Positions 1 to 5,285 of a stretch of DNA of 5,815 nt are shown one piece after another. This stretch comes from Thermomicrobiales bacterium (lineage in GTDB: Bacteria; Chloroflexota; Chloroflexia; Thermomicrobiales; UBA6265). The DNA lies in NCBI GenBank assembly GCA_030447145.1, contig JAUJLY010000214.1:1-5815 (forward strand). The letters run 5' to 3'. The notes beneath the pieces are model-generated. The model made no database searches. It had not been told where the DNA came from and saw only the letters and a program-made list of their open reading frames with translations. Both the position numbers and the translations under genes were made by a program. Every line of letters begins with the position of its first letter. The first letter of the stretch is position 1.

Positions 1-419
1 GGGACGTTGACCTGCCACTCAGCGCGGGAACGGTATCCCCACTGGTTTTTCGATGGACGGATCGGGATCTCCGGGATCTCATCGAGTTTCGCAATCCGGC
101 GGAGGCTGTCCTGGATGATGCTGACCTTCGTCGCGAGTTGATCCTCATAGCTGAGGTGCATGAGGTCGCAGCCAACGCAGCTTCCGGCATGGGGATGGTC
201 CGGCTCGATACGCATGGGAGACGGCGTGAGGATCTCCTCGATGACGGCGGGGACCGTGCTGCCCTGCTGCCGTGTAATGCGGGCGCGGACGACATCGCCC
301 GGCGCGGTGCGGGTAACGAAGACGGTCTTGCCATCGACGAAGCCGATGCCTTTGCCGTCGCCGACAATTCGGTCGATGGTAACCTCGATCGTGGCCGGAC
401 TTTCGACGGTGCTGCTCAT
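1..419 (-). CDS. RNA (uracil-C5)-methyltransferase, TrmA/RumA (RlmD/RlmCD-like) family, N-terminal part
   Basis: The first 139 codons are visible; the gene continues past base 1. Residues about 10-64 form a TRAM-type RNA-binding beta barrel (GDGKGIGFVDGKTVFV, then APGDVVRARI). The cluster-region motif of the family follows, HPHAGSCVGCDLMHLSYEDQL at 75-95 (key residues C81, C84, H88, Y91, Q94, L95), and then WGYRSRAEW at 127-135, which matches the family's 'GYRR/KA' segment. Known members methylate C5 of a uridine in 23S rRNA or tRNA using SAM and carry a 4Fe-4S cluster on four cysteines. Here the position of the first cysteine appears to be His75. The SAM-binding and catalytic domain lies outside the window, so the exact target (U1939, U747 or tRNA U54) cannot be assigned. 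The ATG start overlaps the upstream gene's stop as ATGA, which supports this start and translational coupling. Confidence 0.9.
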   Translation of the reverse strand, partial: MSSTVESPATIEVTIDRIVGDGKGIGFVDGKTVFVTRTAPGDVVRARITRQQGSTVPAVIEEILTPSPMRIEPDHPHAGSCVGCDLMHLSYEDQLATKVSIIQDSLRRIAKLDEIPEIPIRPSKNQWGYRSRAEWQVNV

Positions 420-751
420 GGTTGGACTTTCTCCGGGACGAGCGGCACAAAGGTATGCGCGACAAATGTGTGCGCTTCATCTGTGCCGCCGATATGGATT
501 GCGAGTTCTTCGGGCCGGGGCGTGATGTTGATGTTGAAGTGTAAGAATGGGCAACATTGCCGTTCAAGCAGGACGACGTTCAGGAGCGCCTCGGCATTGG
601 AATCCGTGTTGTCGAACGTGAATGTAAACCCTGCGGTATCCTCCCGGACTGAGCGGGTCTGCGCGAACAATCCGCTCCGCAGGAGTTCGAGTCGCTCCCG
701 CAGCTCGGGATCAGTCAATGAACAGGCGACTGGTGGTGGCGATAATGGCAT
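416..751 (-). CDS. Small uncharacterised protein with ERxCCPFLxF motif
   Basis: This is a 111-residue protein with no signal peptide or membrane segment. An N-terminal charged, probably helical part (residues 14-36, Leu/Arg/Glu rich) is followed by alternating hydrophobic residues (TAGFTFTFD, 39-47), a helix (53-65) and the hallmark ERQCCPFLHFNINI at 63-76 with adjacent Cys66-Cys67. The tail contains two near copies of AHTFV (93-102). Short proteins with an 'E-x-CCPFL-x-F' core are common hypothetical proteins, which I recall sometimes lying near metal-resistance genes. That link is memory only, and no biochemical role can be stated. The start is supported by GGAG at 759-762, 7 bases upstream of ATG. 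An open frame continues upstream to 1087, but that part lies antisense to purN and is rejected. The stop overlaps the methyltransferase start by 4 bases (ATGA), so the two genes are probably co-translated. Confidence 0.78.
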   Translation of the reverse strand: MPLSPPPVACSLTDPELRERLELLRSGLFAQTRSVREDTAGFTFTFDNTDSNAEALLNVVLLERQCCPFLHFNINITPRPEELAIHIGGTDEAHTFVAHTFVPLVPEKVQP

Positions 752-769
752 GGATATTCTCCGGAGCAA

Positions 770-788
770 GACACAAATCGTTTGTGTC
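770..788. promoter_or_regulatory. Perfect inverted repeat, candidate operator
   Basis: GACACAAA-TCG-TTTGTGTC is an exact 8-base inverted repeat around a 3-base centre. It lies in the divergent gap, 18 bases upstream of the CCPF-gene ATG and just before its Shine-Dalgarno sequence, and about 45 bases upstream of the first purN start. The size and symmetry fit a dimeric repressor site. As RNA it could also form a short hairpin in the leader of the minus-strand transcript. It is AT-rich compared with its surroundings and no T-run follows it, so a terminator is less likely. The repeat is seen directly; its function is inferred. Confidence 0.45.
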
Positions 789-809
789 CGATAACGATAG
801 TCGATAATA
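789..809. promoter_or_regulatory. AT-rich triple CGATA repeat with -10-like sequences
   Basis: Three CGATA units start at 789, 795 and 802. The segment holds GATAAT (803-808) on the plus strand and TATTAT (804-809 read on the minus strand), both resembling a -10 box for the divergent genes. On the minus strand TGGACA lies upstream, but at a non-ideal distance (14 bases), and no good -35 is seen for the plus strand. This is the most AT-rich part of the gap and so the most likely place for the divergent promoters. The exact boxes are uncertain. Confidence 0.25.
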
Positions 810-822
810 GGTAGCTGGGTGG

Positions 823-842
823 ATGTCCACTGATGTCCACTG
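823..842 (+). repeat. 10-bp tandem duplication at the purN start
   Basis: ATGTCCACTG occurs twice head to tail (823-832 and 833-842), followed by ATC. Each copy starts with ATG, so there are two start codons 10 bases apart in different frames. The first reads MSTDVH and then stops; the second opens purN as MSTDLALAR. The duplication pushes the upstream GGTGG/AGG purine stretch further from the in-frame ATG. Confidence 0.8.
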
Positions 843-1537
843 ATCTGGCCCTGGCCCGCCGTCTCCACGAGGAAACCGCAGAGCGAATGACTGATCAATC
901 CAACGCGTATTCGATGCAAGGTTCCTGGCGCCTTGGGGTCCTTATCTCGGGGTCGGGCCGGTCGCTCAGGAACCTGTTGCAAGTGATCCAGCGTCACGAG
1001 CTCGACGCTGAGGTCGTCTGCGTCGTCAGCTCCGTGGCAGGCGTGAAGGGCCTTGAGATCGCAGAGGATGCGGGACTTCCCACGCATGTCATCTCTCGCG
1101 CGCAGTTCCCGGGAGTAGGGAACTATTCACAGGCTGTCTACGATGTCCAGGCTCCCTATGAACCGGATCTGCTAATCATGGCAGGATTTCTCCGGCGTCT
1201 CCTCGTCTTTCCCGGCTGGGAAGGCCGCATCCTGAATATTCATCCTGCACTGTTGCCCGATGCTGCCGCTTACGCGGCGGGGAAGGGGCGTTACGGCGAT
1301 CGCGTGCATGAGGCCGTGCTTGACAAGGGCGATCCCGTTTCCGGGGCGACCGTCCACGTCGTGACGGACGTGTATGACGATGGCCCGCCTTTGCTGCGCA
1401 CGGAAGTCCCGGTCGAGCCCGGAGATACGGCCAAATCATTGGCGGCGCGCATATTCGTCGCTGAGTGTGAGCTCTACCCCGAAGCAATCCGGCAGTATAT
1501 GGCGCAACACCCGGAGTTCAAGCGTTCGGGACTATAG
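833..1537 (+). CDS. purN: Phosphoribosylglycinamide formyltransferase (GAR transformylase)
   Basis: PurN transfers the formyl group of 10-formyl-tetrahydrofolate to GAR, the third step of cytosolic purine synthesis. With the start at 833 the protein has 234 residues. The formyltransferase fold begins at about residue 32 (WRLGVLISGSGRSLRNLL). By alignment with E. coli PurN the catalytic triad N106/H108/D144 corresponds to N135 and H137 in ILNIHPALLP and D182 in VTDVYDDGP. H175 and the GKGRYGDRVHEAVL stretch (150-163) are also typical. The phosphate-binding loop is GSGRSL instead of the common GNGSNL, and the first 30 residues precede the usual start, so this is a variant subtype of the kind I recall from planctomycetes and chloroflexi. 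The start is uncertain: ATG 833 has only GGTGG at 818-822, 10 bases upstream, while ATG 887 (216 residues) is nearer the family length and has GAGGA (869-873) and GAG (881-883) upstream. It is apparently monocistronic. Confidence 0.92.
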   Translation: MSTDLALARRLHEETAERMTDQSNAYSMQGSWRLGVLISGSGRSLRNLLQVIQRHELDAEVVCVVSSVAGVKGLEIAEDAGLPTHVISRAQFPGVGNYSQAVYDVQAPYEPDLLIMAGFLRRLLVFPGWEGRILNIHPALLPDAAAYAAGKGRYGDRVHEAVLDKGDPVSGATVHVVTDVYDDGPPLLRTEVPVEPGDTAKSLAARIFVAECELYPEAIRQYMAQHPEFKRSGL

Positions 1538-1547
1538 CAACTGTCTC

Positions 1548-1616
1548 ATGCCTCGTCATCCTGAGCGCAGCGAAGGATCCCCCGGCGAAGCCGACGCCCA
1601 CAAGGCATCTGAGGCA
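1548..1616. repeat. Intergenic folded repeat of the GTCATCCTGAGCG type
   Basis: The core GTCATCCTGAGCGCAGCG followed by AAGGATC (1556-1579) matches a short interspersed sequence that I recall from many bacterial genomes. Its false translations HPERSEG and FAALRMT, both readable here on opposite strands, are familiar database artefacts. Nested complementary arms are visible: TGCCTC 1549-1554 with GAGGCA 1611-1616, CGTC 1554-1557 with GACG 1593-1596, ATCCT 1558-1562 with AGGAT 1574-1578, and CGGC 1583-1586 with GCCG 1590-1593 around GAA. The outer and inner pairs share single bases, so not all form at once. It lies between the convergent ends of purN and the MOSC gene, where it could also act as a two-way transcription stop, though no T-run is present. 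Confidence 0.6.
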
Positions 1617-1701
1617 GCATCTACTGGATCGTGAGCTTTCCGACATCGGTGCGACGCGTGTTATCAGGCGTGGCACTGCAGCTATGCTGATGGCATATCT
1701 A

Positions 1702-2322
1702 TCAAGTGCGTAGATAAACGATATCGCCAAGGCGGATCTCCGCCGGATTTGGTCCGTGATCCTGATAAAGCCCGTTGAAGCCGCGCGTGCCGTCGTCGAG
1801 GAATTGCAGTGCCTCGGTGATGCGCCGGTCCGGCTTTTGGTCGTGGGGGAACTGCAAGGCGAAGCGGCTGAACGGCGTGCAGGGATGGGCCACCTCCCAC
1901 GTATCGATGGCGACAGCGTCTTTGCCCTCGCCGATCACGATGCCGTTGGCGAGGGCGTCGAGCGTCATGACCCCATCGCAATGCAACAGCATGCTTTCGC
2001 CTGAGATGCCGTCTGTGAGGTGCCCGCCAAAGTGCTCGCGCATTTTCGCGTAATGTCCCGTCGTAAGCAGGGAGATACCATTGGCTCCACGGAAACGTGA
2101 GCCCGGATGGTCGCGATGATGCACGTCCGGCAGCATCTCTCCATCTACGGCTCTTCCGTAAACCCCCCCGGAATCGAGAAGGAGCGCCTCGACGGATCGA
2201 AGGTTGTGTTCAGGGGTATATCGCTGATGAATGCCCTCACCGGTTTTGATCTTTTCCACCTGCACCTGCAAGCGGACGATCGGTCCCAACGGCTCGAGCC
2301 TGTTCGCACGCGAGGCGGTCAT
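1702..2322 (-). CDS. MOSC-domain protein
   Basis: This 206-residue protein shows the MOSC beta-barrel pattern: GPIVRLQVQ (13-21), SVEALLLDSGGVYGRAV (43-59, the 'GxxGD' region), a basic histidine-rich segment (HHRDHPGSRFRG, 68-79), ISLLTTGHY (83-91), LTDGISGESMLL (102-113, the 'pG..gENl' motif), ALANGIVIGEG (123-133), EVAHPCTPF (143-151) with the conserved Cys148, then RGFNGLY (180-186) and IRLGDIVYL (196-204). MOSC domains occur at the C-terminus of molybdenum-cofactor sulfurases and in stand-alone proteins such as YiiM and YuaD, where the cysteine is thought to handle sulfur or bind Moco. The substrate is not known for this one. Glu-Ser replaces the common Glu-Asn in the GEN motif. Its ATG overlaps the stop of the upstream GrpB gene (ATGA), so translation is probably coupled. 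No membrane segment or signal peptide is seen. Confidence 0.82.
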   Translation of the reverse strand: MTASRANRLEPLGPIVRLQVQVEKIKTGEGIHQRYTPEHNLRSVEALLLDSGGVYGRAVDGEMLPDVHHRDHPGSRFRGANGISLLTTGHYAKMREHFGGHLTDGISGESMLLHCDGVMTLDALANGIVIGEGKDAVAIDTWEVAHPCTPFSRFALQFPHDQKPDRRITEALQFLDDGTRGFNGLYQDHGPNPAEIRLGDIVYLRT

Positions 2323-2903
2323 GGCGCTGCGCTCCGTATGCGTTCGTGAATCTCCCTCACAATGTCATCCTTGGCGTCGGCGTAATCCTGCATGGTAGGC
2401 CAGTGTTGTCCTGCCAGGGCGCGTTTCACCTCCGCGTAGCGATCTCGATCGCTGTCATGGGCACGCAGCCAATCCCGAAAGGTGAGATGGCGCTCAATCT
2501 CCGGGTCACCGATGGTCCAGACATGCAGGTTCAGGTTGATCTCATTTCCCTTGAAGACCCGATGCTCGTGCCACTCTGGTTCGCGAATGCGGAGTACGTA
2601 TCCGGCCGCCTCAAGATCCGGAACGTACGCTGGTTCATCCGCTGAGTTTTCTACGGCGAGCAGGATATCGATGCAGGGCTTTGCCGGGAGACTGAGAACG
2701 ACCGTGGAGCCCACGTGCTTAACCGCAAGCGCACGATCACCAAGCGCGGTGCGGATCCGCTCCGCCTCATGCTGATACATCGTTGGCCAGGCGGTATCGT
2801 AGTCGGTGATAACGACCGGCCCGTTGGTCCGGGTCCTCGTATTAAGCGGGATCGACGGATTGGCGTTCTGTGCATGCAGATCGTAGGAAGATTGCTGGCT
2901 CAT
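2319..2903 (-). CDS. GrpB/UPF0157 family protein (nucleotidyltransferase-like fold)
   Basis: This 194-residue protein has the full GrpB pattern: VVITDYDTAWPTMY (30-43), AVKHVGSTVVLSLPAKPCIDILL (60-82, with H63, G65-S66-T67, K75-P76 and D79), a GYVLR segment (101-105), EHRVFKG (113-119), NLNLHVW (123-129), HLTFRDWLRAH (139-149), Y156/K160, LAGQHW (163-168) and YADAKDDIV (174-182). Family members are related to nucleotidyltransferases but have no established reaction; the family is unrelated to the GrpE chaperone partner despite the name. VVLSLPAKPCI replaces the usual AVPGLxAKPII, a modest divergence next to the signature. The start at 2903 is chosen because GAGG lies 8 bases upstream and the protein reaches the family pattern soon after; an open frame extends to 3206 but is not conserved-looking and overlaps the SnoaL remnant. 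The first 28 residues are polar and probably flexible. The stop overlaps the MOSC start. Confidence 0.88.
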   Translation of the reverse strand: MSQQSSYDLHAQNANPSIPLNTRTRTNGPVVITDYDTAWPTMYQHEAERIRTALGDRALAVKHVGSTVVLSLPAKPCIDILLAVENSADEPAYVPDLEAAGYVLRIREPEWHEHRVFKGNEINLNLHVWTIGDPEIERHLTFRDWLRAHDSDRDRYAEVKRALAGQHWPTMQDYADAKDDIVREIHERIRSAAP

Positions 2904-3042
2904 TGCATGGTCCTCGGGAAGACGGCGCGGATCGTCGTCTGCTCCACGGGACCATTGTATCGACTCATCAGTGTCACGACATACCGGAGAGGCCATTCCG
3001 CCCTCGCAGCCTGCCTGGGGTCGCCGAAAGGATCGTATATCG
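2904..3042. promoter_or_regulatory. Divergent intergenic region between grpB-like gene and SnoaL remnant
   Basis: This 139-base gap must hold the promoters of both divergent genes. On the minus strand TACAAT (complement of 2954-2959), 51 bases upstream of the GrpB-like start, matches five of six bases of a -10 box, without a clear -35. On the plus side AAAGGA (3027-3032) is a good ribosome-binding site 10 bases before the ATG at 3043. No long inverted repeat or RNA gene is seen. Confidence 0.35.
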
Positions 3043-3412
3043 ATGAGGACCGACAATGAATCGAGCCAGGTCGTGCGGGCGTGGATCGATGCGGTAAACG
3101 CCGCTGATATGGGAAGGCAGACAGCCTGGTCGCGGACACGGTCTCGATCATTGGGCCACGGGGATCGGCCACCGGACGCGAGGCAGTCTCTGGATGGGTT
3201 CATCACACGGAGATCCGGATGACCATCGTGGAGACCGCGTGATCGCAGGGGTATCCGCTACCTGGCTGGTGGATGAAGGTCAACCTGGTGAGCGGACGCC
3301 CCCGGCGACGATCTTCATGGCCTTTACGGTGCACGAGGGCCGCATCACCACCATCCAGCGTCTTTACTCTCTGGAGGAAACCGTCCAGGATCAGGCTCGA
3401 CCCGGTATCTGA
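3043..3412 (+). pseudogene. SnoaL-like (NTF2-fold) protein, broken by two frameshifts
   Basis: Three plus-strand frames in succession spell one SnoaL-like protein. From ATG 3043 the first gives MRTDNESSQVVRAWIDAVNA then ADMG. From about 3117 a second frame gives LVADTVSIIGPRGSATGRE (3126 on), then AVSGWVHHTEIRMTIVE, stopping at 3240-3242. From about 3230 a third gives GDRVIAGVSATWLVDEG, then PPATIFMAFTVHEGRITTIQ and RLYSLEETV, to the TGA at 3410-3412. Both shifts have the same sign (loss of one base or gain of two). The first lies at about 3110-3122 and the second at about 3227-3240. Repaired, the protein would have about 122 residues, the normal size, with the usual 'W..A.N..D', 'GPRG...G' and 'F.V..GRI..I...' elements. 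Family members are small cone-shaped proteins that act as polyketide cyclases, isomerases or ligand binders; the role here is unknown. An intact AAAGGA ribosome-binding site remains. Recent inactivation or sequencing error would both explain it. Confidence 0.82.
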
Positions 3413-3428
3413 ATGGGCACGGTTGCGA

Positions 3429-3434
3429 TAGAAT
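3429..3434 (+). promoter_or_regulatory. Possible -10 box before the exporter operon
   Basis: TAGAAT matches five of six bases of TATAAT, 45 bases upstream of the ATPase GTG start and after the SnoaL stop. No recognisable -35 is found 16-18 bases upstream, so the call is weak. Confidence 0.2.
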
Positions 3435-3435
3435 G

Positions 3436-3457
3436 CGGCGGTTCGGATCTCCCGCCG
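3436..3457 (+). repeat. GC-rich inverted repeat in the ABC operon leader
   Basis: CGGCGG (3436-3441) and CCGCCG (3452-3457) are complementary around a 10-base loop. They lie between the SnoaL remnant and the ATPase start, 22 bases before the GTG. No T-run follows, so this is not a classic terminator. It could form a leader hairpin, or be chance in GC-rich DNA. Confidence 0.3.
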
Positions 3458-3479
3458 TGTTCAGCCGCCAGGACATCAC

Positions 3480-4481
3480 GTGCCAATCATCCAGGTCCAC
3501 CATCTCGTCAAGGAATTCCGGCGCCCACGCCGCTTCGGGGGGCGATTGGGCGGGCTCCGCACCCTCTTCACCCAGCAGTACGACACCACGCTTGCCGTCG
3601 ATGACGTTTCGTTCTCTATCGACGAGGGCGAGCTGATTGGCTATCTCGGTTCGAATGGTGCCGGGAAGTCGACCACCATCAAGATGCTCTCCGGCATCCT
3701 GGTCCCGACAGGTGGTGAAGTCCGCGTGGGCGGGCTGGTTCCCTGGGAGCAGCGGGAGCAGAACGCCCTCCAGATTGGCGTCGTCTTTGGTCAGCGGACC
3801 CAGCTCTGGTGGGATCTTCCACTGGAGGACTCGCTGCGTCTGATCGGAAAGCTCTACCGGGTCGATGCTGCCCGGTATGCGCGCGCTCACGAACGGCTGG
3901 TCGAGCTGCTCGGGTTGGAACCATTCCTCCGCACACCGGTTCGCCAGCTCAGCCTCGGCCAGCGGATGAGGGGCGATCTTGCTGCCGCCATGCTCTACGA
4001 GCCTCGCATCCTCTACCTGGATGAACCGACGGTCGGGCTGGACATCGTGGCAAAGGAGCGCATGCGCCAGTTCGTCGAAGAGACAAACCGAGAACGGGGC
4101 ACGACGATCATGCTCACGACCCACGACTTGGCGGATGTCGAGCGCCTCTGCAAGCGGATCATCTTTATCGACAAGGGCAGGGTTCTTTACGATGGCTCCG
4201 TAACGGAGCTGAAACGCCGCTATGCGCCTTGGCGGATGCTGGAGGTGACCTTGGCGGGAGAGACGGAGGACGCGGTTCCGCCCCTCGGCCTGCCCGGCGC
4301 GGCGATCATCGAGCAGGGCGCCGCCAAGCTCTCGATCCGGTTCGACCCGGCGCTGATCGCTGTGGCAGACCTGATCACAGTCGTCATCGCCCGCCATCCC
4401 GTCTCCGACATCTCAATTGTAGAGCCGGACCTCGAAGGGGTGGTTCGGGAGATCGTTGAAGCGGGTGAGGTTCGGTCATGA
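3480..4481 (+). CDS. ABC-2 type exporter, ATP-binding subunit (COG4586-like)
   Basis: This 333-residue cytoplasmic ATPase powers the two membrane proteins encoded next. It has an A-loop region with Tyr34 and then LAVDDVSFSI, Walker A GSNGAGKST (57-65, Lys63), a Q-loop at VVFGQRTQLWWDLP (101-114, Gln105), the signature LSLGQRMR (157-164), Walker B ILYLDEP (177-183, catalytic Glu182), a D-loop at VGLD (185-188), the switch His215 in TTHDLADVE and a C-terminal extension (about 248-333) typical of this exporter subgroup. The basic insert RRPRRFGGRLGGLRTLF (14-30) before the core is also a feature of the subgroup. All catalytic motifs are intact. The GTG start at 3480 has AGGA at 3470-3473, 6 bases upstream, and gives the usual N-terminus (IIQVHHLVKEF). 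Its stop overlaps the next gene's ATG by 4 bases. The transported substrate cannot be read from the sequence; relatives include drug and sodium exporters as well as many unassigned systems. Confidence 0.93.
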   Translation: MPIIQVHHLVKEFRRPRRFGGRLGGLRTLFTQQYDTTLAVDDVSFSIDEGELIGYLGSNGAGKSTTIKMLSGILVPTGGEVRVGGLVPWEQREQNALQIGVVFGQRTQLWWDLPLEDSLRLIGKLYRVDAARYARAHERLVELLGLEPFLRTPVRQLSLGQRMRGDLAAAMLYEPRILYLDEPTVGLDIVAKERMRQFVEETNRERGTTIMLTTHDLADVERLCKRIIFIDKGRVLYDGSVTELKRRYAPWRMLEVTLAGETEDAVPPLGLPGAAIIEQGAAKLSIRFDPALIAVADLITVVIARHPVSDISIVEPDLEGVVREIVEAGEVRS

Positions 4482-5284
4482 CCATTCGGGCCAACCTGCC
4501 GGCGTGGATCGAGATAGGCCGGGCCAATATCCGCTGGCAGTACATGTATCGCTTCAATGTGCTGATGGGTATCCTCCTCACAGGCGTCACGATCTACCTG
4601 CTCACCATCGTCTGGCGAGCGGCCTACGGAGGGCAGACCGAGGTTGGCGGCATCGGCATCCAGCAGACGCTCGTCTACCTCACGATCGCAAACCTCCAGC
4701 TCTACTTTTTGCGTCCCCAGGTATCGGGAACAATCCAGGAGCGTATTCGCGAAGGCCAGATTGGTTTTGATCTCAGCCGGCCGGTGGGCTATCCGAGCCA
4801 GTTAATCGCGCGGGCCGCCGGTGACATGATCGGTTTGCTGCCGATGGTGGTTGTCTCTGTGCCGGTGGCGCTGATCGTCGGCGAGTTGGAGTCACCGGCA
4901 TCGTTCAGTGCGGGGCTGGCCTATGTGGTTAGCTTCCTGCTCGCCTGGGTCATCGCTGTGCAACTCAACATGGTGATTGGGTTGGTCAGCTTCTGGACAC
5001 TGGAGATGACCGGCTTCGAGATGATGTACCGGCTGATCGGCAATTTTGCGACCGGCGCGCTGGTACCGCTCTGGTTCATGCCGGATGCGCTGCGCGTGAT
5101 CGTGCAAGTGCTGCCGTTCCAGTCGATTGCCTTCGTACCGGTCTCGATCTATGTCGGGGCTCCGGCGACAGGCGCCGTCTGGTCAGCGCTCGCCGTCCAG
5201 GTGTTCTGGGCCGTGGCCCTCGTCGGGATCATCCAGTGGGTCTGGGAGAGGGCCTTCCTGCGTACCGTGATCCAGGGCGGTTGA
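4478..5284 (+). CDS. ABC-2 type exporter permease, first subunit (ABC2_membrane_6/DUF990-like)
   Basis: This 268-residue integral membrane protein has about six predicted transmembrane segments (around 26-46, 62-78, 117-136, 145-170, 187-222 as a broken hydrophobic region, and 234-255) and a short cytoplasmic N-terminus that includes IEIGRANIRWQYMYRFN. Between segments two and three lies GQIGFDLSRP (93-102), the cytoplasmic-loop motif shared with the second permease (GEYDRYLLRP) and typical of this family. It probably pairs with that subunit to form the export channel driven by the upstream ATPase. No signal peptide or large extracellular domain is present. The ATG is fixed by the ATGA overlap with the ATPase stop, which implies translational coupling, and the following gene starts one base after its stop. 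The substrate is unknown. Confidence 0.9.
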   Translation: MTIRANLPAWIEIGRANIRWQYMYRFNVLMGILLTGVTIYLLTIVWRAAYGGQTEVGGIGIQQTLVYLTIANLQLYFLRPQVSGTIQERIREGQIGFDLSRPVGYPSQLIARAAGDMIGLLPMVVVSVPVALIVGELESPASFSAGLAYVVSFLLAWVIAVQLNMVIGLVSFWTLEMTGFEMMYRLIGNFATGALVPLWFMPDALRVIVQVLPFQSIAFVPVSIYVGAPATGAVWSALAVQVFWAVALVGIIQWVWERAFLRTVIQGG

Positions 5285-5285
5285 G

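Noticed and set aside
138..794. Plus-strand frame of 218 codons over the methyltransferase and CCPF genes
   Set aside because: It is antisense to two recognisable or well-supported genes and has no motif or ribosome-binding support.
752..1087. Open-frame N-terminal extension of the CCPF gene
   Set aside because: It runs antisense through purN, lacks family-like sequence, and a good ribosome-binding site fixes the start at 751.
1683..1697. TATGC-TGATG-GCATA hairpin as terminator of the MOSC gene
   Set aside because: The stem has only five pairs, is AT-rich, and no T-run follows on the minus strand.
1374..1730. Small proteins containing HPERSEG or FAALRMT across the 1538-1701 gap
   Set aside because: These are false translations of the intergenic repeat and overlap the end of purN or run out of the repeat.
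2904..3206. Open-frame N-terminal extension of the GrpB-like gene
   Set aside because: It overlaps the SnoaL remnant on the other strand and has no resemblance to GrpB proteins; GAGG and the family pattern support the start at 2903.
3043..3412. Programmed ribosomal frameshifting in the SnoaL-like gene
   Set aside because: Two shifts would be needed, no slippery heptamer or downstream pseudoknot is evident at either junction, and the family does not use recoding. Mutation or sequencing error is simpler.
3345..4397. Long antisense reading frame of 350 codons opposite the ATPase gene
   Set aside because: It is the mirror of a strongly conserved ABC ATPase; its sequence is low in hydrophobic structure and shows no domain. 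High GC makes such shadows common.
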